From: Streptomyces sp. ISL-100
GTDB taxonomy: Bacteria > Actinomycetota > Actinomycetes > Streptomycetales > Streptomycetaceae
Direction: 5' to 3'
Assembly: GCF_018614615.1 (NCBI RefSeq)
Contig: NZ_JAGGOK010000024.1
Span: 1-64,000 of the forward strand
Length of the DNA: 64,000 nt
This document shows, piece after piece, positions 16,250 to 24,480 of the stretch; positions within the stretch are counted from its first letter, which is position 1; every line of letters begins with the position of its first letter. Made by a program: the position numbers and the translations under genes. Below the pieces are notes generated by a model. The model was given only the letters and a program-made list of their open reading frames with translations. It was not told the origin of the DNA and ran no database searches.

Positions 16250-16600
16250 ATGGCGGCCATGACCACGAACGCGAACGTGCCCGCAGCCCGCCGGAGCCTC
16301 GAAGCGCTCGCCCTCGGTGACGCCTTCGGCGAGCGCTGGTTCCCCCTCTTCCGCGATCGGCAGCAGGCGTTCGAGGAGATCCGGGACCGGCGCGTCCCCG
16401 AAGAGCCCCTCTGGCACTGGACCGACGACACCGCGATGGCGCGCGCCGTCATGCGGGTGCTCGACGAGCACGGTGAGATCCGCCAGACGCCGCTGGCGAG
16501 GTCGTACGCCCATACCTTCATGGCCGACCAGGCGCGCGGCTACGGCAGCGGAATGCACGAGCTGCTCCCGCAGCTCATCGAGGACCCCCCGGCCGGACGC
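16250..16600 (+). pseudogene. Truncated ADP-ribosylglycohydrolase (N-terminal remnant)
   Basis: The start (MAAMTTNANVPAARRSLEAL, or the inner ATG at 16259) codes for the first 110 or so residues of an ADP-ribosylglycohydrolase: LALGDAFGERW is the substrate-loop start and WTDDTAMARAVMRVL the metal-binding TDDT motif. The family usually has about 300 residues. From about 16580 the homology stops, and the sequence continues as the antisense of the penicillin-binding protein gene ending at 16601. The second metal-binding half is missing, so the product is very unlikely to be active. Confidence 0.65.
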
Positions 16601-18058
16601 TCAGTCGTCCAGCGCCGCCCGCATCACCGCCCGCGCGATCGGCGCCGCGCTGCCCCCGCCGCTGATGTCGGCGCGGTCCGCCGACGCGTCCTCCACGACG
16701 ACCGCCACCGCGACCGCCGGCTGGCCGTCGCCGTGCTCCTGCGCCCAGGAGATGAACCAGGCGTACGGCGTCCCGGTGTTGTCGATGCCGTGCTGCGCCG
16801 TGCCCGTCTTGCCGCCGACCCTGACCCCGGGGATGGCGGCGTTCGTGCCTGTCCCGTTCTGTACGACGTCGACCATCATCTGCTGGAGCTGCAGGGCGGT
16901 GGCCGGGTTCATCGCCTGGTGCAGGGACTTCTGGCTGTTCTGCGCGACGACGTCGCCGTCCGACTGCGTCACCTTGTCCACCAGGTACGGGGACTTGAGC
17001 TCGCCGCCGTTGGCGACCGCCGCCGCGACCATCGCCATCTGGAGCGGCGTCGCCCTGGTGTTGTACTGGCCGATGGAGGACAGGGCGAGCTGGTCGGCGG
17101 TCATGCTGGTGTCGAAGTTGCTCCTGGACACCCCGGACGGGATCTTCAGCCCGCCGTCGTTGAACCCGAACTTCCGTACGGTGTCGAGCATTCCGGCCAG
17201 CCCCACCCGCACGCCCAGATTCGCCATCACCGTGTTGCAGGAGACCCGGATCGCGTACTCCAGCGACGCGTTGCGGCAGCCGCGCGCCTCGTTGGGGAGT
17301 GTGGTGCTGGTGCCGGGCAGGACGTACGGCTCCGGTGTCTTCGTCGGCGCGTCGATGTCCGTCACCACCTCGGTGTCGAGCGCCGCCGCAGCCGTCACGA
17401 CCTTGAAGGTGGAGCCGGGCGGGTACGTCTGCCGGATGGCCCGGTTGAGCATCGGCTGACTCGGCGAGCCGTTCAGCCGCGCCCACGCGTCGGTGACCCG
17501 CTTCCCGGTCCCGGAGAGCTCCTGCGGATCGTACGACGGGCTGCTGACCAGCCCCAGGATCTTCCCCGTGGAGGGCTGGATCGCCGCGACTGCGCCCTTC
17601 CTGCCGCCCAGCCCCCTGTACGCCGCCCGCTGGACCGCGCCCTTGATGGTGGTGACGGCGTGGCCGCCGGGCTGGCGCGAGCGCGTGATCTCGTTCCACA
17701 GGGGGAGCGGGGCGAGCATCGAGTCGGTGCCCGAGAGGACGTCGTCCTCGGCGTTCTCGATGAAGGTCGTGCCGTACGTCTGGGAGGCGTAGCCGGTGAC
17801 GGGCGCGTACAACGGCCCGTGGAGGTACGTTCTTTCGTACCGCAGCTGCTCACCGCTGTCCCTGGACCCGGTGACCGGCTTCCCGTCGACGATGATGTTG
17901 CCGCGCTCCTGCTGGTAACGGCCGATCGTCTTGCGCCGGTTGGCGGGATTGTCGTCGAGCGACTCAGCCTGGAAGACCTGGATACGGGCGGCGTTCAGCA
18001 GCAGCGCGACGAGCAGCAGCAGGCAGAACCCGGCCGCTCGCCTGATGTAGCGGATCAC
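16601..18058 (-). CDS. Class B penicillin-binding protein (PbpA/FtsI type)
   Basis: 485 residues from GTG 18058, overlapping the stop of the FtsW gene by GTGA. Membrane anchor about residues 5-27, a dimerisation/pedestal region, then a transpeptidase domain with all three active-site motifs: STFK near 215-218 in YPPGSTFKVV, SCN near 271 and KTGT near 415. It forms D,D-crosslinks in peptidoglycan outside the membrane and pairs with the glycosyltransferase encoded just upstream. Length is normal for the short PbpA-like class that lacks a PASTA tail. Confidence 0.92.
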   Translation of the reverse strand: MIRYIRRAAGFCLLLLVALLLNAARIQVFQAESLDDNPANRRKTIGRYQQERGNIIVDGKPVTGSRDSGEQLRYERTYLHGPLYAPVTGYASQTYGTTFIENAEDDVLSGTDSMLAPLPLWNEITRSRQPGGHAVTTIKGAVQRAAYRGLGGRKGAVAAIQPSTGKILGLVSSPSYDPQELSGTGKRVTDAWARLNGSPSQPMLNRAIRQTYPPGSTFKVVTAAAALDTEVVTDIDAPTKTPEPYVLPGTSTTLPNEARGCRNASLEYAIRVSCNTVMANLGVRVGLAGMLDTVRKFGFNDGGLKIPSGVSRSNFDTSMTADQLALSSIGQYNTRATPLQMAMVAAAVANGGELKSPYLVDKVTQSDGDVVAQNSQKSLHQAMNPATALQLQQMMVDVVQNGTGTNAAIPGVRVGGKTGTAQHGIDNTGTPYAWFISWAQEHGDGQPAVAVAVVVEDASADRADISGGGSAAPIARAVMRAALDD

Positions 18059-19434
18059 TGGTCGTCCTCCACGACGGGGGCGATGATGCCGGTCTCGACG
18101 TGCTCCGGATGCGGACTCCGGGCCGAGTCGCTGACCCGGATCAGCAGCGCCACGATGATCCAGTTGGTGACGACGGACGAGCCGCCCTGCGCGAGGAACG
18201 GCATCGCCATGCCGGTCAGCGGGATCAGTCCCATCACGCCGCCCGCGATGACGAACACCTGGAGCGCGAGGATCGAGGCGAGGCCGATCGAGAGCAGCCG
18301 CCCGAACGGGTCGCGCAGCGCCAGGCCCGCGCGGTAGCCGCGGGCGACGAGCAGGGCGTAGAGCAGGAAGATCGCGGTGAGGCCCGACAGGCCGAGTTCC
18401 TCGCCCGCCGTCGCCAGGATGAAGTCGGACTTGGCGGCGAAGCCGATGAGGACGGATTCCCCGGCGCCGAGCCCCGCACCGAGCATGCCGCCCGCCGCGA
18501 AGGCGAAGAGCGACTGGGCGAGCTGGCTGGGGCCCTGGCCGGCGTCGATGGAGGCGAAGGGGTTCAGCCAGTCCTCGACGCGGCTGTTGACGTGCGGTTC
18601 GAGCGATCCGACGACGAAGGCGCCGACCGCCGCGAGCAGCAGGCCGACGGCGATCCAGCCGGTGCGGCCGGTCGCGACGTACAGCAGGATCACGAAGAGG
18701 CCGAAGAAGAGGAGTGACGTGCCGAGGTCGCGTTCCAGGACGAGTACGCCGACGCTGAGCAGCCAGATGGCGACGATCGGTCCGAGCACGCGGCCGGTGG
18801 GGAGCTGGAGCTTCCAGATCTTGCGGCCGGTGTAGGCGAGGGCGTTGCGGTTGGCGGCGAGGTAGGCGGCGAAGAAGACGGCGAGCAGGATCTTCGCGAA
18901 CTCGCCGGGCTGGAAGGAGAAGCCGCCGACGCGGATCCAGATCTTCGCGCCGTTGATGGCCGGGAAGAAGATCGGCACGGTCATCAGGACGAGGGCGGCG
19001 GCGACCGAGATGTACGCGTACCGCTGGAGGACGCGGTGGTCGCGGAGCAGGATCACGACGCCGATGAAGAGCGCGACACCGAGGGTGGACCAGACGAGCT
19101 GGGTGGGGGCCGCCTGGTCCCTGGGCGTTTCGAGGTCGAGGCGGTAGATCAGCACCAGGCCGAGGCCGTTGAGGAGGACCGCGATGGGGAGGAGGAGCGG
19201 GTCGGCGTACGGGGCGCGGAAGCGGACGGCGAGGTGGGCGAGGAGCGCGAGGACGCCGAGGCCCGCGCCGTAGCCGGCGGCGTCTGGGGGTACGGCGCCG
19301 TCCTTGGTGAGGCCCACGTCGATGTACCCGTACACGGCGATGAGGACGGCGCCGACGAGGAGCGAGAGTTCGACGCCGCGCCGCTTGGGGAGGCGTACGT
19401 CGGGCGGGGGCGCGTCCACCGTCGTTGCGGTCAT
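18055..19434 (-). CDS. FtsW/RodA/SpoVE family peptidoglycan glycosyltransferase
   Basis: 459 residues from ATG 19434; a TTG at 19443 would add three residues, and neither start has a clear ribosome site. About ten membrane helices; SEDS signatures include GAKIWIRVGGFSFQPGEFAKI, VLVLERDLGTSLLF and the C-terminal PLTGMAMPFLAQGGSSVV. SEDS proteins polymerise lipid II together with a class B PBP, which is the next gene, overlapping by 4 bases. The pair lacks the FHA, phosphatase and PknB genes that surround the main FtsW/PbpA locus of Streptomyces, so it is probably a second copy for a specialised wall process. Confidence 0.92.
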   Translation of the reverse strand: MTATTVDAPPPDVRLPKRRGVELSLLVGAVLIAVYGYIDVGLTKDGAVPPDAAGYGAGLGVLALLAHLAVRFRAPYADPLLLPIAVLLNGLGLVLIYRLDLETPRDQAAPTQLVWSTLGVALFIGVVILLRDHRVLQRYAYISVAAALVLMTVPIFFPAINGAKIWIRVGGFSFQPGEFAKILLAVFFAAYLAANRNALAYTGRKIWKLQLPTGRVLGPIVAIWLLSVGVLVLERDLGTSLLFFGLFVILLYVATGRTGWIAVGLLLAAVGAFVVGSLEPHVNSRVEDWLNPFASIDAGQGPSQLAQSLFAFAAGGMLGAGLGAGESVLIGFAAKSDFILATAGEELGLSGLTAIFLLYALLVARGYRAGLALRDPFGRLLSIGLASILALQVFVIAGGVMGLIPLTGMAMPFLAQGGSSVVTNWIIVALLIRVSDSARSPHPEHVETGIIAPVVEDDQ

Positions 19435-19549
19435 GTCAGGCAACGTAGCAAGCCGGCAGGCCGTATCTCCGTATATGTCCGCTCACGCCCGGGGGGTGCG
19501 CGCGGCGGGGGCCGAACTCTCCGGGCGTGAGCGGGGGGCTAACGGCGCG

Positions 19550-19951
19550 TCAGCACCAGCGCGGGGCGGCGCCGATGTTCGCGATGTAGTGCGCCGAGCC
19601 CCAGGCCCAGGTGCCGTCGGTCAGCAGATACCAGCGGTTGTTCCCCTGCACGTTGTCGCCGCGGGTCTTGCAGAAGATGTGAACGATAGCCCCGTAGGGC
19701 TTGCTGCCGATGACCCGGCTGCTGCGGGTGGGCTTGTCGCGCAGCAGCAGCCCGGACCTGGCTGTGACGCGGCCCTTGTACAGGCGGGCACTCTGGCTCT
19801 CGGCGCTCTGGGTACTCTCGGCGCGCTCGGCCGGGGGCTTGACGGGGTCCGCTGCGGCGAACGAGGGGCCCGCGGCGGTGAGGGCGGCGACGGCGCCGGC
19901 GGCGACGTACAGGCCGAGCCTGGGGAGCGGAGACCGGGGGAGCAGGGGCAT
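19550..19951 (-). CDS. Secreted SH3-like domain protein
   Basis: 133 residues from ATG 19951, six bases after AGGAG. A signal peptide (about 1-33, ending SFAAADP) precedes a single bacterial SH3-like domain (VTARSGLLLRDKPTRSSRVIGSKPYGAIVHIFCK, residues about 65-110, given here in part) and a Trp-rich end. Such domains bind peptidoglycan peptides or regulate wall enzymes. One Cys pair (CK near 100 and the final Cys) could form a disulfide. Stands alone downstream of the FtsW gene. Confidence 0.7.
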   Translation of the reverse strand: MPLLPRSPLPRLGLYVAAGAVAALTAAGPSFAAADPVKPPAERAESTQSAESQSARLYKGRVTARSGLLLRDKPTRSSRVIGSKPYGAIVHIFCKTRGDNVQGNNRWYLLTDGTWAWGSAHYIANIGAAPRWC

Positions 19952-19974
19952 GTTGGCTCCTGACAAGTGAGAGG

Positions 19975-19992
19975 CCTTCGCCGCGGCGAAGG
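19975..19992. repeat. Perfect 18-bp palindrome in the SH3-protein leader
   Basis: CCTTCGCCGCGGCGAAGG is fully self-complementary and lies 24 bases upstream of the ATG at 19951. It could be a leader hairpin or an operator. Confidence 0.35.
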
Positions 19993-20106
19993 GCGGCGGG
20001 GGACTCCGGTCCGTAACGAACCGGTCCCCGACTCGCGCGATTCACACTAATTTCGACACCTACTGATCGCAAACTGTCACTCTGCGTGCGCGGTGCCGCT
20101 GGCCGG

Positions 20107-21363
20107 CTACGGGGCCTCCGGGACCTCCGGCAGCTTCAGCGTCGCCACCGCCCCGCCGTCCGGCGCGTTCGCGAAGGTCAGTTCGGCGCCGATGGCCTCC
20201 GCCTGCCCCACGGCGATCGTCAGGCCGAGACCGTGCCCCTTGCCGCCGGCGCGCGGCTCCGTCCTGAAGCGCTGCGGGCCGTGCTCCACCAGGTATGCGG
20301 GGAAGCCATCGCCGTGATCGCGCACGGTCACCACGGGTCCGTCCACGGTCAGTTCGACCGGCTCGCGGCCGTGCTGGTGCGCGTTGCCGATCAGGTTGCC
20401 CAGCACGCGCTCCAGCCGCCGCCGGTCGGTCTCGACGCAGGCATCCCGTACGATCCGGAACTCGGTCGGCGTCCCCGGCCCGCGCGCCACGCGCTCCGCC
20501 AGTGGCCCGATCCGGTGCACATCGAGGCTGATCTGCTCACTGCCCGCGTCGAGCCGGGAGATCTCCAGCAGGTCCTCGGTCAGCAGCCGCATCGCGCGCA
20601 CCCGGTCCTGTACGAGCTGGGTCGGCCGGCCGGGTGGCAGCAGCTCCGCCGCCGCGTGCAGACCGGTCAGCGGGGTGCGCAGTTCGTGGGCCACATCGGC
20701 GGTGAAACGCTGCTCGCTCTGCAGCTTGCCCTGGAGGGTGGAGGCCATCGCGTCCAGCGCGCCGGCGACCGTGGCCACCTCGTCCTGCGGGCGCGAAGAG
20801 GCCTTCGTACGCGGGTCGTTGACACGGGCGTCGAGGTCACCCGCGCTGATCCGGCGCGCCACCGAGGCGGTCTGGTGCAGGCGGCGCGTCACGCGGGTGA
20901 CGGCGAAGACGCCGACGAGCAGCGTCGCGGAGATGGCGAGGAAGGACGAGCCGACGATGGCCCGGTCCAGGCCCATGATCGTACTGACGCCCTGGGTGTA
21001 GTCGATCTCGGCGGCCATGGCGCGCCGGCCGGCCGGGGCCGCCGCCCACATGGTGGGGCGGCCGTCGTGCTCGCTGACGAGCGTGCCGTGCCGGCCGGAG
21101 AGGGCGAGCTCGCGCAGCTGGGCGGGCAGTCCGTCCGGGTCGAGGCCGGTGTCCGGCGGCAGCGGATCGCCGGCTTCGTACGCCCGTGTCGCCTCCTCCA
21201 GCCTGGTGAGCGCCTTCTCGCGGGCCTGGTTGAGCGTCTGGTGCGTCACGGAGACGTGCACGAGTGCGCCGAGCAGCGCTGCGAGCGCGCAGCACATCAC
21301 GGTGATGAAGGCCGCGGCCTTCCAGGTGAGGCGCCCGGTCCAGGCGGGCAGACGAGGTCTCAT
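20107..21363 (-). CDS. Two-component sensor histidine kinase
   Basis: 418 residues from ATG 21363, overlapping the upstream lipoprotein stop by ATGA. Two membrane helices (about 15-38 and 145-170) bound an extracytoplasmic sensor region; HAMP about 170-220; phosphoacceptor His in VAHELRTPLTG near 223; N-box GNLIGNAHQHG and G-box GHGLGLTIAV. This is an EnvZ/OmpR-class orthodox kinase. No response regulator is encoded nearby. Lipoprotein-kinase gene pairs recall cseA-cseC of the Streptomyces sigma-E system, where the lipoprotein dampens signalling, but there is no sigma factor or regulator here, so only the lipoprotein-sensor link is suggested. Confidence 0.88.
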   Translation of the reverse strand: MRPRLPAWTGRLTWKAAAFITVMCCALAALLGALVHVSVTHQTLNQAREKALTRLEEATRAYEAGDPLPPDTGLDPDGLPAQLRELALSGRHGTLVSEHDGRPTMWAAAPAGRRAMAAEIDYTQGVSTIMGLDRAIVGSSFLAISATLLVGVFAVTRVTRRLHQTASVARRISAGDLDARVNDPRTKASSRPQDEVATVAGALDAMASTLQGKLQSEQRFTADVAHELRTPLTGLHAAAELLPPGRPTQLVQDRVRAMRLLTEDLLEISRLDAGSEQISLDVHRIGPLAERVARGPGTPTEFRIVRDACVETDRRRLERVLGNLIGNAHQHGREPVELTVDGPVVTVRDHGDGFPAYLVEHGPQRFRTEPRAGGKGHGLGLTIAVGQAEAIGAELTFANAPDGGAVATLKLPEVPEAP

Positions 21364-22154
21364 GGGCGACCGCCCGGCCCGTTGAGGGGTGTCGTGGGGG
21401 TGGCTGCGGGGTGCGGAGTGGCTGTCGGGGTCGGCGTGGGGGTCGTGTGTGAGTGGGTGTGGGACGGCAGCGGGTCGCCTCCGTCCTTGTGCACCCGCAG
21501 GATCTCGTCGCGGGTGGGCAGCATGGCGTGCTGGTGGCCGTCCCAGGACCAGGCCGTCCTGTACTCGTACCCCGGCAGGTTCGAAGGCGCCCGGATGATG
21601 AGGTCCCGGCCCGCCAGCGAGACCCCGATCACGGCGTCGCTGGTGCCCATGATGCGGGTCAGCCGGCCCTTCTCGGCCAGGTAGCAGCGCACCGCGAGCT
21701 GGCCCCTGGGCATGGAGACGCCGAGGATCAGCTCGGCTTTGCCGTCGCCGGTGAGGTCGCGGTAGTACGCCTTGAGTACCGGGCAGGACTTCGGTCGCGT
21801 GTCGCACTCCCGGAGCTGCCTGACCGTCTGCTCGTACCTCCCGTCAGGCCCGCTGAGAGCGTCGGGATGCGCCGCCTGCTCCGCCTGGGCGACGGCCACC
21901 GGCCTCACCCTGCGCACATCGTCACCCGGCACCTTGATCCCGCGAACCGTCTCCGTCTCGCCCTCGCCGTAGTCCATCGGAGGGACCGTGGCGGCCGGCC
22001 GCTCCGGCCACAGGCGGGTGGGTCCGACGGCGGTGGGCGTGGGTCCGGCGCTTTCGAGCTCCCCCGCGTCGGCGCAGCCGGACAACGCGGCTGCCACTGC
22101 TGCCGCGGCGGCGGTCAGCAGCAGTGCCGCTCGGGCGGTGCGGTGCGCGCTCAA
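21360..22154 (-). CDS. Lipoprotein coupled to the histidine kinase
   Basis: 264 residues from TTG 22154, with GAGAGGGAG just upstream. Signal peptide with lipobox LSGC (Cys 27). The centre has an integrin/FG-GAP-like DLTGDGKAELILGV segment near residue 135. The C-terminal 45 residues are a His/Thr/Pro repeat tail (SHTHSHTTPTPTPTA). It overlaps the kinase start by 4 bases, and is likely the extracytoplasmic partner of that sensor. Confidence 0.75.
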   Translation of the reverse strand: MSAHRTARAALLLTAAAAAVAAALSGCADAGELESAGPTPTAVGPTRLWPERPAATVPPMDYGEGETETVRGIKVPGDDVRRVRPVAVAQAEQAAHPDALSGPDGRYEQTVRQLRECDTRPKSCPVLKAYYRDLTGDGKAELILGVSMPRGQLAVRCYLAEKGRLTRIMGTSDAVIGVSLAGRDLIIRAPSNLPGYEYRTAWSWDGHQHAMLPTRDEILRVHKDGGDPLPSHTHSHTTPTPTPTATPHPAATPTTPLNGPGGRP

Positions 22155-22200
22155 GGCTCCCTCTCTGCGGAGTGGCTTTATTTACTTCACGACCGGCGGC

Positions 22201-22497
22201 TCAGCGCTGGTACGGATTCTGCCCCGGCTGCTGCTGGTGCGCCTGCCCGTAACCGCCGTCGGCCTGCTCCTGCGCCTGGAGCTGCTGCGCCTGCTCCTGG
22301 GTCACCTTCTGCTCGGCGCCGCAGAAGGTGCACTGGGTCGTGTACTTCGTGGAGTACGGGAACAGCGGAACGAAGAACAGCGTGAACTTGGCTACGCGCT
22401 TCCTGAGCGTGTGCGCCGCCGGATTCCCGCAGCTTCCGCACACCAGTGTGAGTATGGCCAGTTGGTAGAGGTAGCTCTTGCTGCCAAAGATGATCAT
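22201..22497 (-). CDS. Zinc-ribbon domain protein
   Basis: 98 residues, ATG at 22497. Two CxxC pairs, CGSCG near 20-24 and CTFCG near 56-60, form a zinc ribbon around a hydrophobic strand pair (FTLFFVPLFPYSTKY). The remaining C-terminus is a Gln-rich tail. This small family is common in Streptomyces; function unknown, probably membrane-proximal. Confidence 0.75.
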   Translation of the reverse strand: MIIFGSKSYLYQLAILTLVCGSCGNPAAHTLRKRVAKFTLFFVPLFPYSTKYTTQCTFCGAEQKVTQEQAQQLQAQEQADGGYGQAHQQQPGQNPYQR

Positions 22498-22566
22498 TAG
22501 GTGGTCCCGTCCGTCCGTACGCGATCGCTTGTTGCCGAGTCTGCACCAACCGGGCCGGGGCAGGAC

Positions 22567-23529
22567 TCACGCACCCTCCGGCGGGGCCAGGTCGGGGCGC
22601 AGCCGGTGCCACGACGGCTGGCGCAGGAGCCCCGCCTTCGTCCGGGTGTTGTACGCGACTTCGCCGACCAGGCGCGGCAGCACCCACCGCGCCCCCGCGA
22701 CGGGCGGCGCCTCGGCGAACGGGCACTCGTCGACGGCGGCTACGCGCAACAGCTCGGCGAGCAGCGCCCGTTCGCGGTCGTTCCACCCCGTCCCCACGCT
22801 CCCGATGAACCGCAGGACCCCACCCTCGTACTCGCCAAGGAGCAGCGCTCCCGGAAGCCCGGAGAGGCGGCCCCGGCCGGGTACCCAGCCACCGACGATC
22901 GCGTCCACCGTCCGGACGTTGCGGATCTTGATCCAGTCGCGGGATCGCACCCCCGGTGTGTACACGGAGTCGAGCCGCTTGCAGACCACGCCCTCCAGGC
23001 CCCCCTCCTTGGTCGCGCGGAGCGCCTCCTCACCGTGCCCGACGATCACGCCGGGCGTCGACCAGTGCGATCCCCGCAGACCGAGGCTCTCCAGCTCCCG
23101 CCGGCGCTCGCGGTACGGCAGCCTGATGAGGCTGCGGCCCCGCAGGTGCAGGGCGTCGAACAGCATCAGATGGGCCGGTACGTCCGGCGCCAGGCGGGCG
23201 GCCTTCGCAGGCGATCCGGACAGCCCCATCCGGGCCTGCAGACGCTCGAAGTCCGGACGGCCGTCGTCGTCGAGCGCGACGATCTCGCCGTCCAGTACGG
23301 CCGGAACCCCCGCGCTGAGGGCGGTGCCCAGCGGCAGCAGCTCGGGGTAGGCGGGCGTGATGTCCGCACCGGATCTGGCCCGCAGCATCAGTGAGCCGTC
23401 ACCCGGCAGATAGACAACAGCCCGCTGACCGTCGTGCTTGCTCTCGAACGCCCACCGCCCCTGCTCCCGCGCCGGCGGCAGCGTGCCCGGTGTCGCGAGC
23501 ATGGGCTCGATCCGGGGCAGCGTGACCAT
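22567..23529 (-). CDS. ligD: ATP-dependent DNA ligase, LigD ligase-domain type
   Basis: 320 residues. Nucleotidyltransferase domain with the catalytic Lys in motif I (ESKHDGQR, Lys 31), motif III FDALHLRG, motif IV LEGVVCKR near 200 and motif V WIKIRN, followed by an OB-fold with VGTGWND. It seals breaks in bacterial non-homologous end joining with Ku. The polymerase part of LigD is a separate gene just upstream (6 bp gap, same strand), and ku is divergent, so the whole repair unit is together here. No LigD nuclease (phosphoesterase) domain is present. Confidence 0.88.
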   Translation of the reverse strand: MVTLPRIEPMLATPGTLPPAREQGRWAFESKHDGQRAVVYLPGDGSLMLRARSGADITPAYPELLPLGTALSAGVPAVLDGEIVALDDDGRPDFERLQARMGLSGSPAKAARLAPDVPAHLMLFDALHLRGRSLIRLPYRERRRELESLGLRGSHWSTPGVIVGHGEEALRATKEGGLEGVVCKRLDSVYTPGVRSRDWIKIRNVRTVDAIVGGWVPGRGRLSGLPGALLLGEYEGGVLRFIGSVGTGWNDRERALLAELLRVAAVDECPFAEAPPVAGARWVLPRLVGEVAYNTRTKAGLLRQPSWHRLRPDLAPPEGA

Positions 23530-23535
23530 GGCCGA

Positions 23536-24429
23536 TCACGCCCGGGGCAGCGGCCCGGCCCGGCCCGGATCGAGCAGCGGGCCGAGCAGGTCGCCGTACC
23601 GCTCCAGCCGTACGCCGATGTCCGCCGCCCGGAAGACCAGCCGCCCGGGCTCCGCCCGCCCCTCCTCGACCTCCTCCCAGGTCACCGGCGCCGACACGGT
23701 CGGCTCCTCCCTGGCCCGGAGCGTGTACGGCGCGGCAGTCGTCTTCGCGGCGGCGTTCTGGCTGAAGTCGACAAAGACCTTCCCCGGTCGCAGCGCCCGC
23801 GTCATCCGGTGCACGACCAGCTCCCCGAGCGCCTGCTGCGCCTGGACCGCGAGCCCTTTCGCGTACGCCGAGACGTCCTCCGACGGCGTCGGCTCCAGCG
23901 CCGCGCACAGATGCATCCCCTTGGACCCCGAGGTCTTCGCGTACGCCTTGATACCGTCCGCCGCCAGGCGCTCCCGCAGCCACAGCGCGACCTCGCAGCA
24001 CTCCGCGACGCCCGCCGGCGGCCCGGGGTCGAGGTCGATGACCAGCCGGTCCGCAATGCCGGGATCCGGGGCCAGCCACTGCGGCGTATGGAACTCCACC
24101 ACCAGGTTCGCCGCCCAGATCAGCGTCGGCAGGTCCTGGATGAGGACCTGGCGCGCCATCTCGCCCTCCGAGCGCTCCACCTCCACCGTCCGCACCCAGT
24201 CGGGCGTACTTTGCGGCGGATTCTTGGTGAAGAACAGCTGCCCGCCCGGCCCGTCCGGATAGCGCAGGAAGGAGATGGGCCGGTCGTAAAGGTGTGGGAG
24301 GAACGCGTCCGCGATCGTGGCGTAGTAGTGCAGCACCTCGGCCTTGGTGGTCCCGGTGGCGGGATAGAGGACCTTGTCCAGATTGCTGAGCGCCAGGCGC
24401 CGCCCCTCTACCTCTGTGATAGGCGACAT
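23536..24429 (-). CDS. Non-homologous end-joining polymerase (LigD polymerase domain)
   Basis: 297 residues from ATG 24429. Archaeo-eukaryotic-primase fold with catalytic aspartates in VIDLDPG (D132, D134) and VFVDFSQN near 220, and the SGSKGMH nucleotide-binding motif near 166-172. It fills gaps and adds nucleotides, often ribonucleotides, at broken ends before ligation. Runs 6 bp ahead of the ligase gene and divergent from ku across 51 bp. Confidence 0.9.
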   Translation of the reverse strand: MSPITEVEGRRLALSNLDKVLYPATGTTKAEVLHYYATIADAFLPHLYDRPISFLRYPDGPGGQLFFTKNPPQSTPDWVRTVEVERSEGEMARQVLIQDLPTLIWAANLVVEFHTPQWLAPDPGIADRLVIDLDPGPPAGVAECCEVALWLRERLAADGIKAYAKTSGSKGMHLCAALEPTPSEDVSAYAKGLAVQAQQALGELVVHRMTRALRPGKVFVDFSQNAAAKTTAAPYTLRAREEPTVSAPVTWEEVEEGRAEPGRLVFRAADIGVRLERYGDLLGPLLDPGRAGPLPRA

Positions 24430-24480
24430 ACGATGAGAATCCCATGGATATGTGATGAGAGACGCCTAAGGGGGCGAAAC

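Noticed and set aside
16250..18337. A 695-codon fusion of the ADP-ribosylglycohydrolase with downstream sequence
   Set aside because: After about 16600 the frame is antisense to the penicillin-binding protein gene.
23434..24480. N-terminal extension of Ku by 349 codons
   Set aside because: It runs antisense to the LigD polymerase and ligase genes; the family N-terminus and ribosome site are at 24481.
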